DNA from: Isoetes taiwanensis
Lineage: Eukaryota > Streptophyta > Lycopodiopsida > Isoetales > Isoetaceae
Direction of reading: 5' to 3'
DNA: 64,000 nt
Assembly (NCBI GenBank): GCA_021234155.1
Contig: JAJEKV010000022.1
Location: 8,932,934 to 8,996,933 of the forward strand
The position numbers and the translations under genes are program-made. How positions within the stretch are numbered: the first letter of the stretch is position 1; each line of letters opens with the position of its first letter. Shown here in pieces: positions 36,513 through 49,613 of this stretch. Below the pieces are notes generated by a model. That model had not been told where the DNA came from and did not search any database. It saw only the letters and a program-made list of their open reading frames with translations.

Positions 36513-39500
36513 GCAAGGAACATCCTGTATTTTCGTGATTGCATAGCTTAGGATATTGTCCATTGCAATCAAAAGTTTAAAGGTATTAAAAAACGGTAAA
36601 TAATAGAGATGCTCAATAATAGGGACAGAAGGAACAAAGAAGAGAAAAATTATATTTTCAAATGTATTGTGCTTCGATGGTGTTAATATTTTCAATGGCG
36701 TATTAAGACTTAACTAGCATATATCATCAAAGCCTCCATGGTAATGGAATTGAACCACCCGCATCTTCCCGAGGGGGGCGGGGGTCTTTTTTATTGGTTA
36801 AAGCACCAAACGAACATGACTTGTATCTGGACTTGTGGAAAAGGCAAAGCAGATTGAACATAATGGCACATACCAAGAATAAGTTCTAAGACCACTACAA
36901 ACATCTTGTCTTGTTGTCTTGAAGGAAAATATACAACACTTATTGAGAAGTGGAATGGTAGGGAAAACTAGAAATATAAGGCAATAACATTTGAATTCTC
37001 GAACATCAAACTTGTTCACTAAAACATAGGTTGTGAGTTAAAATCAATCGATGTGGCTCGCAAATCTAGTGTCTAAGTTTGGCTAGAAAAGCCTAAAATC
37101 CACCATCTTAAAGTTGGAAGCCTTGCTATCACTCTATTTTATAAGGCCTTTAGAGTACTTTTTCTCAAGAAAATCAACCATCAAAGACTACATTACCAAG
37201 ACTCACAAAACATGCATTGTATTCCATTAAATTCACAAAATTTTCAACCATCAAGAGAATTCAACTATCAAGTGGAGGATGAAAACAAACTAATATCCTA
37301 CTTGCCAATGAAGGCAAACAATTGATTTAAATTACATTAGACAACCAATGCATGAAATCTCTATGGCCTTCGTGATAAAGTACAAAGAATACATCAATAG
37401 TTTGATTTTTAATGACCACATTTAGAATAAGGAAGAACTAACGCTTTAATGCTAATCTTAGGAAAGGAATATTCATGCGCATTTGGGAACATTAAATGGA
37501 TTTAAGAGCACGATTAGACAGAATGCACAATTAGAACACTGGGACATATGTAAAGCCACAGTTATATGATAGTATACGTTAAACTAACAATCACATTAAA
37601 GACAGGATAAAGGTAAGCAGATAGAAATTCCACTACAAGCTCTTTCCACTACAACTTTGCCAGAAAAAAGACATCCACCAAGGAGACCATAGGGCACAAT
37701 GCCTATTTCCAATCCCCGCACAAAGAGATCAAGTAGCTTTATCATTCATGTGTCCATGATGCATATCAAGGTATATCACAACATAATAAATCTTAAAAAG
37801 TCGTGTAGGAATAAGGGCCTTTTCAACATCTCGAGTCCAAAGCGATCATTCAAGCTGCACTCTAATATAGGATGAATGGCATGTGCACGTCGAATTTCTG
37901 AAGAGGATACTCGTGATAGGCCAATGTACTTGACTTTTCCTTCCTTCGCCAGCTTGTTTCATTTCATCAACCCGCAAAAGAAAAAATTTAAGAGAAAGAC
38001 ATGAATTTAAAATCGTATGAAGTTGAGAAAATGCTCACAAGCTTATTTCAATAGGATTTTTGGGTCAACTCTATGTTGATCGTGAAAGATCAATGTAGTC
38101 CACATCAAGTCGCTTCAGCCGCATCACAAGCAGCCTCTCACATATTCGTGGATCTCCTCTAAATGACATCTTTCCTGTTTTCCAAAACAAACAACAAACT
38201 TTGTGGCAAGCCGACCTTTTCCTTGATTCCCTTTATGGCCTAGACAAAGTTTTGCTATCACGAGAAAACTATAAAATGAAGCTTTCAAACCGTGGCATGC
38301 ACAAAATATTTTTCTAGGCAATTAGAACTACAATGCATGACGAGAGCATAATGCAACACTTTCAAAATCGTAATTTAACCATACCTTGCCCACAAGAATC
38401 TCGGCGCAGGAGGCCCATACATGTTCAATAGATCTTGAAACCGACGCCATATTCATCGCCATGAATTAGGCTGATCATGTCTTTCACCGCTTAATGTGCC
38501 ATAAAAAGACATATACCCATATATCCTCACCGAAGTTTTGAGACCTCTAGCCCCCGAGAGCCAAGCTTGATCCACTATACCACAACCATTCCTAATGTTT
38601 GAAATTTTCATCCAAATGCTGCACTTCTTATAAGAAAGAAGACTTTTTATATCCATTGCTTTTGAAAGAAAGCTTCTCAGATAATAGACACCTTGATTGC
38701 TACGTTGCTTATGAAAGGAAGTTTCCATGAAAATACCTCCAGTCCTTGAGAGCCAAGCTTGATCTTTGATACCACCATGCCAAGTCCTTGAAGTCGTCAT
38801 TCTAATGCAACATTTTAATAGAAAACCGGAGTAGATCGACACAAAGTAGATAACAAATAACAAATAATCCATCTCGAATCCTTCAGCTAAGGATGCGGGG
38901 ATTTGCCCAGACAGACACAAATTTACAAGAAAAGAGCGTCAAGATTCCTTTGTCTTCTTAAGAAAGCATCTGGAAACAAGAAGCCTGTTCCTATGCTCCA
39001 GACATGAAACCGAAAACGCAGGGGGGGCCTCCAAAGAGGCTGTTGGAAATCCGACTCTGCTGGTCTCAAACAAGTGTAGGTCTGGAAAATTCTTGAAGAT
39101 CTGGGCCTCCCAACAGCAGGAACATATAAAAGACGACAAATGAAAGTGAGAAGAAAGAGGAGGCTTTATCGATCAGTGAGGACAACCTAATGCCAAGCCG
39201 GATCTGCCATAGCCGAGTTGCCAAAGGCACGGCAGAGAATTTTTTGGGTTTTCTAATTTCCCTGGCCGTAGGATTCGAAATTAGAGAATCGGACGGCTCA
39301 AAATGATTTTAGATGACATGGCACGACACGTGGCATAGCTAAGAACGCAGGAAAGTGGGCAGGGGGGGTTAGGCAACCCTGCTAAAAAACATAAAAATTT
39401 ACGAGAAAATTTCATGCCATGCAAAAATCTTCAATATGTAATAGAGAAACCTTCTTTAGGCGGAGTTCCATCAACATCATGTGTGGCACCTATAAGTTTG

Positions 39501-41215
39501 TCCCAAGTTATGCCACAATTGGTGCAAGCTTAAGTTATTATCGCCAAATAAGCTTAAACTATTATAAGAACATTGCACACATATTTATCTATCATATCAT
39601 CTTAACATCAATGTTGGGCAAACTTTCTAGATCCCATCATAAAGTTTCCTATGGTTACTTTGGCTAGTTAAATATTTTGTGATTAGAGCCAGAACTTTTT
39701 ATTGTCTGAATAGAAAAGCACAAGAAAACTTGCCGGTAAAATTCCTACAATACACTAACTTAACCAAAAAAATTTCAATTTCAATCAGTTGATTTGTAGT
39801 GTTCCTCGGACTTTGCCAATACTGCTTAACATTTACTAGTTATGGGGTGCCGGGCGTTGCCGGGCTTAGTAATAATTTGAGAAGGTACTGATATGTAAAG
39901 AAACCTCATGATTTAGAATTTGTAAAATGGGGAATAGACTTGCATTTAAAATTTCTCTTGGGTGTTGATTTGTTCACATGCAGTTTGATGCAATTTTGTG
40001 TAGCTTTGTGTTGGCTTAAGCAGTGTGTCAAACAATACATCTTTATTGCACATGCTAAAAGTGGATTTATAAGAGTATAACATTGCCCAGAGATTCCCGG
40101 CTTTAGTAAATTGGATTTTGGTGGTTTTTTTGTTTATGGATGGAGGTTGTCTTGAAGTTGTGTCTTTTTGCACTTAAATGTAGTGGATTTTAAAATGATA
40201 GAGGAATATTAAGTTTCAAGTGCAATAATGCTGGTGAAGCTCCAATTGCGCATGTTCTCTATAAATTCCTACACATGTAGACATATCAAAGTCAATTACA
40301 TGGCATAGTAATTTGCAGAAATGTAAGAAAAATAAGGTAAGCTTTCAAGGTTGCACGTAAAGGAAAAATTAAGGGGCCATGATGCACCCGGGTTTGCATT
40401 CATTTCTAGCAAGTTTTAAACATGACAAAAGAATACAGTTGGCACCAAGAAGGCAAGAACAAAATTACCTGAGACAAAGGAATTACCTGAGACGTAGATC
40501 TGTAAAGTAAAGCATATCGTATAAATGTACAAAACGATCATGATTGCTTGTTGGTTTTATGGAATTTGTTGATGAATGAACAAACACAAACATATGACTT
40601 AATGCGATATAAGATATGGCATGATGGATAAGGTGGTACTGCTTCCAGTACATGATGTGCCATCTAAAATGCTTGCATACATACAAACTCATGGTGTCCA
40701 ATTTTGGCTCATGTTGTCAAATTTTCTCATCATCCCTTCGTCCATGTAAGTGCCCACCTCTTCCTTGAAGTCTTGAGAATGTCGATATAGCAAAAGAATG
40801 ATGATATATGCACCTTTTATCCGCCTTTGCAACCATAATCGACTTCGATATCTTAATTCTATCTCAAATACGTTGACTTGACTAAACCTTTGAAGTAATG
40901 AGATAACAATACCATAGCAACAATGCAAAGCAAGTTTGCGCATTCATGTTAATTTAATGCCAAGTTTGTTTGAAGTGGCAAACGTATTTGAGAATTGAAC
41001 AAAGTTTAAGCAATGAAATAATGCCTATTATATGAGATAATAATGTCTTAGCAATATTGCAAAGCAAGTTTGCTTAGCAATATTAATACCAATGCAAAAT
41101 AAGCTTGAGGTGCCAATAGCTTAGAACTGCAACTTGTAGTAATCCTTTGATTTTCATTCATATAGTTAAACTTAGTTGCTCCAAAACATGTGTACAGAAA
41201 TAATTTTCTGAAGAC
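36513..41215. other. No recognisable gene
   Basis: AT-rich sequence with short, conflicting frames. The 155-codon minus-strand frame at 38453-38920 overlaps the direct repeat at 38556-38775 and has no recognisable domain. Nothing else is supportable. Confidence 0.4.
38556..38775 (-). repeat. Direct repeat containing a PBS-like word
   Basis: The words at 38556-38583 and 38748-38775 share gagagccaagcttgat followed by gat/tat and accac, 192 bp apart, with weaker similarity for about 50 bp beyond. On the minus strand the second reads TGGTATCAAAG, close to the initiator-Met primer-binding word TGGTATCAGAG of plant LTR elements. No flanking LTR was found. Confidence 0.4.
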
Positions 41216-41220
41216 TAAAT
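41216..41220. repeat. Target-site duplication TAAAT (left)
   Basis: Five bases immediately outside the left LTR, identical to 46165-46169 on the other side. Five base pairs is the usual length for copia integrase. Confidence 0.9.
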
Positions 41221-41530
41221 TGTCAAGGTTGCACCAAGAAAGGGAGAGAAGGGGATGCACACCGATATCCGAGAGCGCAAGCTCCCAAAACAAAGGCAAA
41301 ATGGAATTGTATTGAACGTATGTGAGAATACAAGATATACAAGGGGCAGGCAATATTAATTGCTCCTGTCACCAACCACTCCTAATTATGCCGTAGCTAA
41401 TTATGACAAGTGGTGGGCCGTTGCTAGACTCTGATAAGGTGCTTAGTGCTGTGAGTGCCATAAGTGCTGTAAGTGCTGATACATCACGTCTAGCAGCAAG
41501 ATGGTGATCTCGATATCATATATCTCGACA
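41221..41530 (-). repeat. Copia 3' LTR, copy B
   Basis: 310 bp, TG...CA ended, matching 45855-46164 with only a handful of substitutions (for example tgtgagtgcca against tgtaagtgcta near 41450). Confidence 0.95.
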
Positions 41531-41539
41531 CTCCTCCTT
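41531..41539 (-). promoter_or_regulatory. Copia polypurine tract
   Basis: On the minus strand AAGGAGGAG stands directly before the TG of the 3' LTR. This is the expected place for the plus-strand primer of reverse transcription. Confidence 0.75.
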
Positions 41540-41589
41540 GATGAGAGGTCACCATCTCCAGGCTCAACCTCCTCCTCCTGGAGATGAGA

Positions 41590-44500
41590 TCTGGAATTTA
41601 TCAAGACCAATACCAAGTCGATGTCGCTCAAAGAGCTCTCGAGCCAAAGGCTTAGTCCAGAGATCTGCAGTATTGTCCCGTGTAGGAACATGCTCAATCC
41701 AACCTCGCTTTATCACCCACAAGGTCCCTTACAAAATGATAATGCTTGGGAACATGCTTAGATTTTGAATGTCGAACTCGAGGAGCACCAATCAATGCCA
41801 CCTTTGTTATCCATGAGCATCCTTGTTGGTCCAGAGTGCGCTGCCCAATGCCCAAGCAAGAAAGTCCTTGAAACTAATGATCTCACGGGCCGCCAGAGAT
41901 GCCGCAACATACCGCCTTTGGATGAAAGAGAGACATGCCCTTGTTTCTTTGCTCGATCCAAGCAATGGCAGCATTGGCAAGCGTGAAAAACAAATGCCTG
42001 GATGTGGACCTCGAGTTGTCTATCACATCGCTAAGTGAGGAATCACTATATGTCGCAAGAATGAAAAAGCATCACTATTGCCGCTATATGTAAGGCCATA
42101 ATCGCCAGCACTTTAAGTAGCTGAGAATGTGCTTGGCCATTTCCCAATGCTTATGACCCGGATCCGCTGAAAATTGGCTTAGAGCTATAACAAAGAAATG
42201 CAATATCGGTCTGGTGCAAACCATGCAATACATGAGGTCGCCAATCAATTGCCAAAATGGAACTTTTGCCATAGAAAGACGCTTAGTATCGATTGTGGAC
42301 AATCTTTCTTAGTGAGAAGAGTACCGAGTCATAGGAACTTTAGATGGATTGCAATCAGCCATGCCAAAGCCAAGCATTTCTTCAATGTACTTTTTGAGAG
42401 ATATGAAGAATCCCATTGTTCCTGGGCCTCTTGCAATTTGCAAACCCAAACAATAGCGAAGCTTCACCCAAGTCCACCATTGGAAACTTAGCAAGAAGCT
42501 TTGTCTTGAATTCAACAATGTGCTCATTATTATTGCCTATGAGCAAGGAATCATCCACATACAAAGCAATGATGAGTAAGAACTTGCCTTGACGACGGAT
42601 GTAGACATTAGAATCAGCCTCAATAGGTCGGAATCCTTGGTCTTTGAAGAAAGAATCTATGGTCTTGTACCAAGCATGTGATGCTTGCTTTAACCCATAA
42701 AGTGCCTTCATCAATTTGCATACTAAATGCTCAAAGACCAGCTTCGACATAACCCCGAGGTTGCTTCATATATATTTCTTCATCAAGTTTGCCATTAAGA
42801 AATGCTGTCTTGACATCCGCTTGATGAACCTCAAGATTATGATGAGCAAGCAAATGCAAGAAGAATGCTTAATGCTCATCATTTTGACCAATCGAGAAAA
42901 TGTTTCCAAGTAATCAATGCCATATTGCCTGGCTGAAACCCCGCGGCAACCAGCGCGCTTTAGAAGCTACACGATGGTGCCATCGATGGAGCTTGCATTT
43001 GTAGACCCATTTGTTACCAACAACCTTCCTATCATGAGGAAGAGGAACCAAATCCCAAGTGCCATTTTGAACAATAGAATCCATTTTCGTGGTCCATTGC
43101 CTCACGCCAATGAGGTGCAAAGAAGACATGAAATAGCTTCACGATAGCTGGTGGGTTCACCGATAATAGCCGCACCACAAAACTCCATAATGGTGGGCAT
43201 AATTTCAGCATAGAAAGCAAACCTTTGAGGAGGAAAACGCTTCCTTTACCTCACCAAGTTCTTCTTCAACTCCTCCTTGATCAAGAGGATCAAGATCACC
43301 TCGGATCAGATGGGTCAAGATCTCCTCCTTGATTGGATGTGTCAAGATCCGCATCGCGGATCGTGAAACAGGGTGCCGGAAGCACCGTAGGAGGTGCCGG
43401 ACCGCCGCAGTGCCGGAACCGCCGCAGTGCCGGAATATCGTAAACCGCGTCCGATGGATTGGAAGCTATGGCGCCATCTCGCTATCCATGCAGTAGATAT
43501 CAAGAAATTCCACATTAGAAGTTTTTGAACCTTGCAAAAATGCCAAACATCTTCATGAAAAATAACATCGCGACTAACACAAAGCTTTTTGGTATCCGGA
43601 TCAATCAGCCTATAACCATGCTTGCACCGGGTCGAGAAACCCATAAAAATCATTTTCTTTGCTGGTATGCTCAAGTTTCTTGCGATTTGCTTTGGGAATA
43701 AGCATAAAGGCAAAGACATCCAAAGACATGCAAGTTAGACAAATTTGGCTTTATGCCGCTGAAAGCTTGTTCAGAGTCTGATTTTTCACAAAGAACAAGG
43801 CAATCTATTGAGAAGGTAAACCGAGTACCCATCGCTTCAGCCCAAAATTGAATGGGTGCCGAGGATTGAGCGAAAGCAAGCAACGCCATGTCAACAATGC
43901 CGCGATTCTTCCGCTCAAAGAACGCCATTATGTTGTGAAGTATGAGGTTCTCGGTAAGTTGGCGCCAATACCATGATCAGCAGACAAAAATGATTGAATG
44001 CTTCATCGGTAAATTCTCCACCATTATCAGATCTAAGCTTTTAATCTGATGGGCTACTTGATTCTCAACAAGCTTTCCATTCTTGGAAATGGGCAAATGC
44101 ATCGATTTCCGCTTCAAGAAATAGACCCATGTTTTCCTCGCTCAAATCATCAATGAATGTCGAAAATAATAGGCACCAAAGAGAAGGAACATGAGTTGGA
44201 CCACAAAGATCCGTGGGTGTACTAATTCAAGAAGAGCAAGAGCACGAGAACCAATGAGAGTAAAGGATCTCATGGTGTTGTTTGCCCAATGCACAAGCCT
44301 CACAACTTGCAAGAGTAGGGTGTCGATGAAGATCAAAACCGCCTACAAGTTGAGGCAAACCGATTGATTGCTTTAAGACTGATGTGTCCAAGCCTCTTAT
44401 GCCACGCATCACAGTGTACCATTACCAAAGCAGCTACAAGAACAACTTGGTCAAAGATCTTCTTGGCCCAAATGGTAGAGATTACCCAGATTTAATAGCA

Positions 44501-44900
44501 CGAAAGCAAGGCTCTTTCCAGAACTTTGTTAAGTAACAATGCGCCATCACTATCAAAGGAAACTATTGTGCCCATATCAAGAAGACGCGGCAAATGTAAA
44601 TCAGATCTTTACGCTAAAGTAGGAGCATACATTACCCCTTTTAGAGTGAAATTACCAAGACTTGTGGGTACTTGAATGTCACCCATTCCGCAGATTTGAT
44701 GCTCACTATTGTCGCCAATTTGAACAATGTGATTGGAAGAGGTAGGTCTGAAACTTTCAAACCAATCTTTGTGCCAACTAATATGAGTCAGAAAGCACCG
44801 TAATCCATGATGAATTTGATAGAGTTTAGGGCTGCCACTTGTTTACAAAGATAAACATAATCCGGGCTGCAAGGAACCACATTGGCTACGCTTTACTTCT
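41590..44900 (-). pseudogene. Frame-broken copia pol, copy B
   Basis: Domains in order on the minus strand: a protease-like region at about 44820-44640 (SWHKDWFESFRPT, then GNFTLKGVMYAPTLA), and an integrase zinc-binding segment (CEACALGKQH) near 44300. The integrase core with SDNGGEF and ERKNR is at about 44170-43880. RT is at about 43130-42350, with GNKWVYKCKLH, YGLKQASHAWYKTIDSFF and catalytic YVDD at 42550-42561. RNase H runs to about 41590. The 122-codon RT frame at 42382-42750 is the longest intact piece. Other parts are split between frames by small indels. Confidence 0.9.
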
Positions 44901-44959
44901 TCAACAATTTGGGCTACATTGGCTGAAGCTTTGTTTGTCTCTAAAGCTTTCAGTTTGTG

Positions 44960-45830
44960 CTCAAGATCCTTCATCTTCTTCCTACACTCGGCTCAAGGGT
45001 ATGATTGCCTTTCTTACAATAGTCACAAACCCGCCGCTTGATGTCAGGCCTTTGTTTCGTCAAGACTTTGAAGGCATTGCCGCTATTGTTATTCTTCTTT
45101 TTCTTAGCTTTCTCATTCCCTTTTGCATAGGACTTAGGCTCAGAATGACCTGCAAAGAAAGCATTGTGCTCGCCTTTGATAATCCCAAAGATCCTTCCTC
45201 ATCATGATCTCCTCCTTGACGGAAGTGATTGCACGATTGAGATCCATGTCGGCAATTTGTATGAGATTGCGCAAGCAAAGCATGGAAAGAATTGGGTAAG
45301 GATCTAAGAAAGAAGAATAATTGCAATGAAGGAGAGATCTTATTCTCTTCTCCAGAGGCTTCAATCTGTCGAAGGTATTCTTCATGCAGTCATGAATTTG
45401 TCAAGACTCTCGGGCTTCTTTCCAAAACAAGATATTTACCACTTCAAAGATACAAATGCCCAATTTGTGTATGGTCTTCTTTCATGCTCTTGGATGAGAG
45501 CATTCCATAAATCATGGTTGTTTTCTCCTTCCTCAACCTCATCAAGAAGAGATTCAAGAATGTAAAGCCCAATCGTAGCCATAGCCTTGTCATCCCCGGC
45601 TTGCCAAGCATCAAGAATGATTTATTCTTGCCATCTGATGCAAGCTCGGGTGCCGGTTCTTGGCCACTAACAATTCCCCAAACTCCTTCAGCCTTAAGAA
45701 TGAGAGTCATTCTTCTCTTCCATTGCTGGAAACCTGTGCCATCAAGATTTGAATCACACCACCGCTGTGGAAGGTAATCCGGTTGTAGCTTGCATCCTTC
45801 TCCATTCTTGGTTGATCTTGAATCAATCTC
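44960..45830 (-). pseudogene. Frame-broken copia gag, copy B
   Basis: The N-terminal gag segment is well preserved: FQQWKRRMTLILKAEGVWG and EPAPELASDGKNKSFL near 45730-45610 match the UBN2-type gag of plant copia elements. A zinc-knuckle start CDYCKKGNHT lies near 45005-45035, but its last Cys is not readable. Between them the protein continues in other frames. Gag would form the cytoplasmic particle; the copy as written cannot. Confidence 0.85.
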
Positions 45831-45836
45831 AAAGAC

Positions 45837-45854
45837 ACCTAGTGCTCGATACCA
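45837..45854 (-). promoter_or_regulatory. Copia primer-binding site
   Basis: Directly after the 5' LTR the minus strand reads TGGTATCGAGCACTAGGT. It matches the initiator tRNA-Met complement used by plant copia elements (TGGTATCAGAGC) apart from one missing base. Confidence 0.75.
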
Positions 45855-46164
45855 TGTCAAGGTTGCACCAAGAAAGGGAGAGAAGGGGATGCATACCGAT
45901 ATCCGAGAGCGCAAGCTCCCAAAACAAAGGCAAAATGGAATTGTATTGAACGTATGTGAGAATACAAGATATACAAGGGGCAGGCAATATTAATTGCTCC
46001 CGTCACCAATCACTCCTAATTATGCCGTAGCTAATTATGACAAGTGGTGGGCCGTTGCTAGACTCTGATAAGGTGCTTAGTGTTGTAAGTGCTATAAGTG
46101 CTGTAAGTGCTGATACATCACGTCTAGCAGCAAGATGGTGATCTCGATATCATATATCTCGACA
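45855..46164 (-). repeat. Copia 5' LTR, copy B
   Basis: 310 bp, same ends and length as the 3' LTR. It carries short internal repeats of the type agtgctataagtgctgtaag near 46079-46110, which could be promoter or leader repeats. Confidence 0.95.
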
Positions 46165-46169
46165 TAAAT
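46165..46169. repeat. Target-site duplication TAAAT (right)
   Basis: Identical to 41216-41220. The next base starts the GAATA tail of the LINE, so the copia inserted exactly at the edge of that tail. The same TAAAT follows the 5' LTR of copy A at 4665-4669. Confidence 0.9.
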
Positions 46170-46170
46170 A

Positions 46171-46228
46171 GAATAGAATAGAATAGAATAGAATAGAATA
46201 GAATAGAATAGAATAGAATAGAATAGAA
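46171..46228 (-). repeat. (GAATA)n LINE 3' tail, copy B
   Basis: 58 bp, about 11.6 pure units, the same length as in copy A. It belongs to the LINE 3' end on the minus strand. Confidence 0.9.
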
Positions 46229-46234
46229 TTGTTT

Positions 46235-48400
46235 TTATCGTCCACGGAGACCAATCGGCCTATGGGATACTTTTAATACAAAAAGGGCGCTAATTACATT
46301 ATCGCCTCGGATTAAAACCCCCGCCCAAGGGTTTTCGAGGGAAAACTGCGGGTAAAGAATAAGACCGCCGACAACAATTAAATGGTTGATCGGGGCATAT
46401 CCGGAGCCCTCAAGTCCAATACTTCCTGAATATATGATCCTGGAGCGCACCAAGTCGCTCTTCCAAAGATCATGTGCAAAGTGGGTCATCAAGTCTAATC
46501 AATTGAGCATAGCGGTCCGACCGGATCATATGCCGCAGCTCGAAACCGGGTGGACACTCATCCTCAATAGCTCCCCGCCGGGCAAAGACCGACAAACCCT
46601 ATCCCGACGCGGGTTCCCCAATCCATCGATTGCCTCAACCGGAGATGGTGGGCATCCGTCAGGCGTAATGGAGGCTTATATGCCCGCGCTTTTTCATGGG
46701 CAAATGTGAATGTAGGTAGCGCCGTGGGCCTCGCTCTCTAATGTGGGATTTATGTTCTCGCTTGTAATGTGTTGTTTTGACTTGCTCCGTGAATCCCAAA
46801 GCTTGCTGGAGAAACAAGCATCAAGGTAACATCTCAGCCGCCGCGACCGCCTCGCTTTCTACTCGATGCACATGTCCTCCCGACATTCCATCTAGTTAGC
46901 CATCGCGACTTTTTATCCTTCCAACAATTCTTGAGTCGTTGTGGTCCCATTGCCACTTTAAAGATAAACCAAGCGCGGTAGACCATCATCATCCATATTT
47001 ACCACCTTCCGAAATAGACGATGTGTCTATCAAGGGTCCGCTGCTGAAGTGGCAGAAACCCGCCTCCCCGCAACAAAATTTGATATGGGACCGTGGATTT
47101 CACTCCGAAAAGTGCCCGCGGCTAAAAGGCCTTCAGCGACTGCTCTAAGTCGCTCCAAGTAGCAAGGGACACCACTAGGCCCCAGACTTCAACCCCATAC
47201 AAAAGAGTGGTTATTGTTCTGCATTGCATAAAGTGCTTTCCAGCCTGCTGCTACACGCAATCTTATAGTGTAGAAGGAAACTCCACTCCCAGATACTTGT
47301 AGGTGGATGTCACCTCCACTTGTTGCCCTCGATAAGTGAATGAAGGGGGCCTTGGATGGCGTGAGGATGAGATTAGGACCACCTTAGTCTTGGCCAGATT
47401 GACGTTCATGTCTGTGGCCTGGCAGAACGTATCCAGAGCATCTAGGTGAGACTGCATATCCTCTAGAGTGTGAGGTAAGAGGTCAACATCATCTGCATAG
47501 ATGAGTTGCCTGATGACCTGATGCAAAAGTTGGGTCCCGCCACCCCCATTGTCCATGAGCCAGTGTTCCAACCGGGTCAATGTACGCACTCAAACAATGT
47601 TGAGAAAAGAGGACATCCCCGGCGGACCCCAATATCGCTAGTGAATGGTTGTCCCGCCATCCAGATCCGACCGAACAACTCGGGTACAACTCAGATAACG
47701 TGATTTTGCATATCCACAGAACCTCCGCTTGCCGCAATCTTTCCCATAACTTTTCCCCGAGGCACGTTGTCAAAAGCCTTTCAAAGTCAACAAAGCAACA
47801 ATATACAGTCCCCCGGTTTACGCTTATCCTCAACCAAAGTCCTCAATGTGAAGGTATGATCAATGGTTGAATGTCGAGGTCTGAACCTCGGTTGCGCGGA
47901 GAGTCAAGACACTGCTGCTTCTCGCCCACCTGGTCAATCGCTGCTCAATAATGCCAGCCTAAAGGTTTGGCAAACACCGAATGACCATGATTGTTCTGGT
48001 GAATTGGTTGGACTATGTGGATCTCCCCGCCTTGTAAATGGGGACAACTCGCTTGTGGTCCACTAACCGGGGAATCCTTCCCTGTAGTGCTCGCTGAACA
48101 TAGTGGTTAGGACCGGTACCATAGGCTCCCTCGCCCACTTGAGCAACTCGCCCGCATACCATCCAGTCCGCTTGCTTTCCCATTGGCCAAACGCCGAGAC
48201 CCCGGGTAACATCATCCTCTATGATTTCTAATGTCGCACTCATTCGGGGGTATGAGTGCTCGTATCCCTTGAGGATCATAGAGTTGCCGCAAGTATTGTT
48301 CCCATCGCCATTAGTGATGTTCCCCGCAGTCGGACTGCTTTGAAGAACCTTGCGCCAAAAGGCTCTAGGATGGCTTTCCAACATGTAAAACATTTCCCTT
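46235..48400 (-). pseudogene. LINE reverse transcriptase and C-terminal region, copy B
   Basis: The catalytic RT box is in a clean 108-codon frame (47263-47589) with LIYADDVDLLPHTLEDM and NVNLAKTKVVLISSS; YADD is at 47488-47499. An upstream RT segment with DHKRVVPIYKAG is at about 48013-48060. Towards the 3' end (46240-47250) the region matches copies A and C but is broken in every frame. In copy C the corresponding part holds a SCPAYDQIRMRYAEL word typical of the C-terminal zinc-knuckle region of such elements. At least several frameshifts are present. Confidence 0.85.
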
Positions 48401-48649
48401 TGATGACGCGTGCAATGTAATTTGAGATTTCTTTGCCTTCAAGTAAGCACGACATCGCGGTGGTGGCATGTGGGCGCATTGCAGATCGGATCCGGCGGAG
48501 CCGGCATTTGTATTCCTTACACTCAAAGATCAAACCACCGATTACGCTGGAATGTTGTAGTCCCCTGTGATACTTCTCGGGCATGCTATCCCAAAACATC
48601 TTTTCGCGACAAGCATTCAAGTAGCTCAATCGTTGACCCATTTGCCGCT

Positions 48650-49613
48650 CTAGCATGGGGCCTCGCAAAATTCCCCGAAAAGGTCATCTATGAGCATATC
48701 AAAGATAATCCTTTGCCCGCTCATAATCCAATCGCAAGTGAGGTACGAGGAGCTGCCAGAAGGGGTTCTAGCACCGCCAAGCCAACCGCAGTAGAGTGGA
48801 AGGTGATCCGAAGTCGGTCTCCTCATCTCTACCTGGTCTGTGCCTACCCGAAAGTGGTTGATCAAATGTACATCCCGGCTCATTGACTAATAGATAGTCC
48901 ACCACACTAGATCCTCCACCCGATTCTCTTGTCCGGCAGTGCACTTGGCTGTGAGGAAGGCCACCGTGCTGTGCCATTACAAATTACCAAGTCAAAGACA
49001 CCACATAGTAGAAGCAATCGCCCGCCAAAGTGCATGACCGACTATCATCCGATGTCCGTGGCCAAACGCCTCCTCCGGGGCATAAATCAGAATACATCCC
49101 CGAGCCAAAGGATCAAGTCTCATGGGCTGCTCTACTCCTATCCGTGCATTGAAGTCCCCAAGGAGTACCACACTACCCAACTGTCTATGTTGCTGTATGT
49201 CATCATATAGATCGACATATGGAGCTAGCCCCTGCCCACATCCGAAAGTGGGCATGGTAAAAGTTGCTTTTTGCATGTGGAAAGTAGCAAGCGACCAAGA
49301 AGAGAGGGTTGCCACTACAACTCGCACCCCACCCACAAGTACCGGTTGTGTCTGGCCAATCTTGTGCGCAGAAGACCGACAGCTAAAGACTCCCAAGAAT
49401 AACAGGCAACCCTCCATGTCCCCTCTTGCCCGGTAAGCAGCTATTGAAGACTGAGAAATGTTGATAGCCTAGAAGATCGGGTAGCCTGTGTCCTGCGTGC
49501 TCCCATGTCTCCATGAGGAAGATGAGATCCATATCTGCAGCAACAGAGTTGAGACTATCCCCCTTCTGCCATGGGAAACCTCGACAATTCCAGGAGACCA
49601 CCCGAAGGCACAT
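48650..49613 (-). pseudogene. LINE apurinic-type endonuclease, copy B
   Basis: Endonuclease/exonuclease/phosphatase-fold signatures appear in order on the minus strand. MCLRVVSWNCRG starts at 49613, with FLMETWEH (catalytic Glu) soon after. VLLGDFNARIG lies near 49120-49155 and TSDHLPL near 48800. These are the metal-binding and catalytic residues expected of a LINE endonuclease that nicks target DNA. Frame changes between the pieces mean that no complete domain is encoded as written. Confidence 0.85.

Larger units (their letters stand above)
41221..46164 (-). mobile_element. Complete Ty1-copia LTR retrotransposon, copy B (4944 bp)
   Basis: The element has two 310-bp LTRs (41221-41530 and 45855-46164) that are nearly identical, with tgtcaagg and ctcgaca ends. 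It is flanked by perfect TAAAT target duplications. Read on the minus strand, the order is 5' LTR, PBS, gag, PR, INT, RT, RNase H, polypurine tract, 3' LTR. The near-identity of the LTRs argues for a recent insertion, yet the coding region is full of frameshifts. That mismatch is discussed as a finding. The insertion point is the junction between host DNA and the GAATA tail of a LINE. Confidence 0.95.

Noticed and set aside
36746-36756. tRNA T-arm-like word GGTTCAATTCC on the minus strand
   Set aside because: No acceptor, D or anticodon arm could be folded around it.
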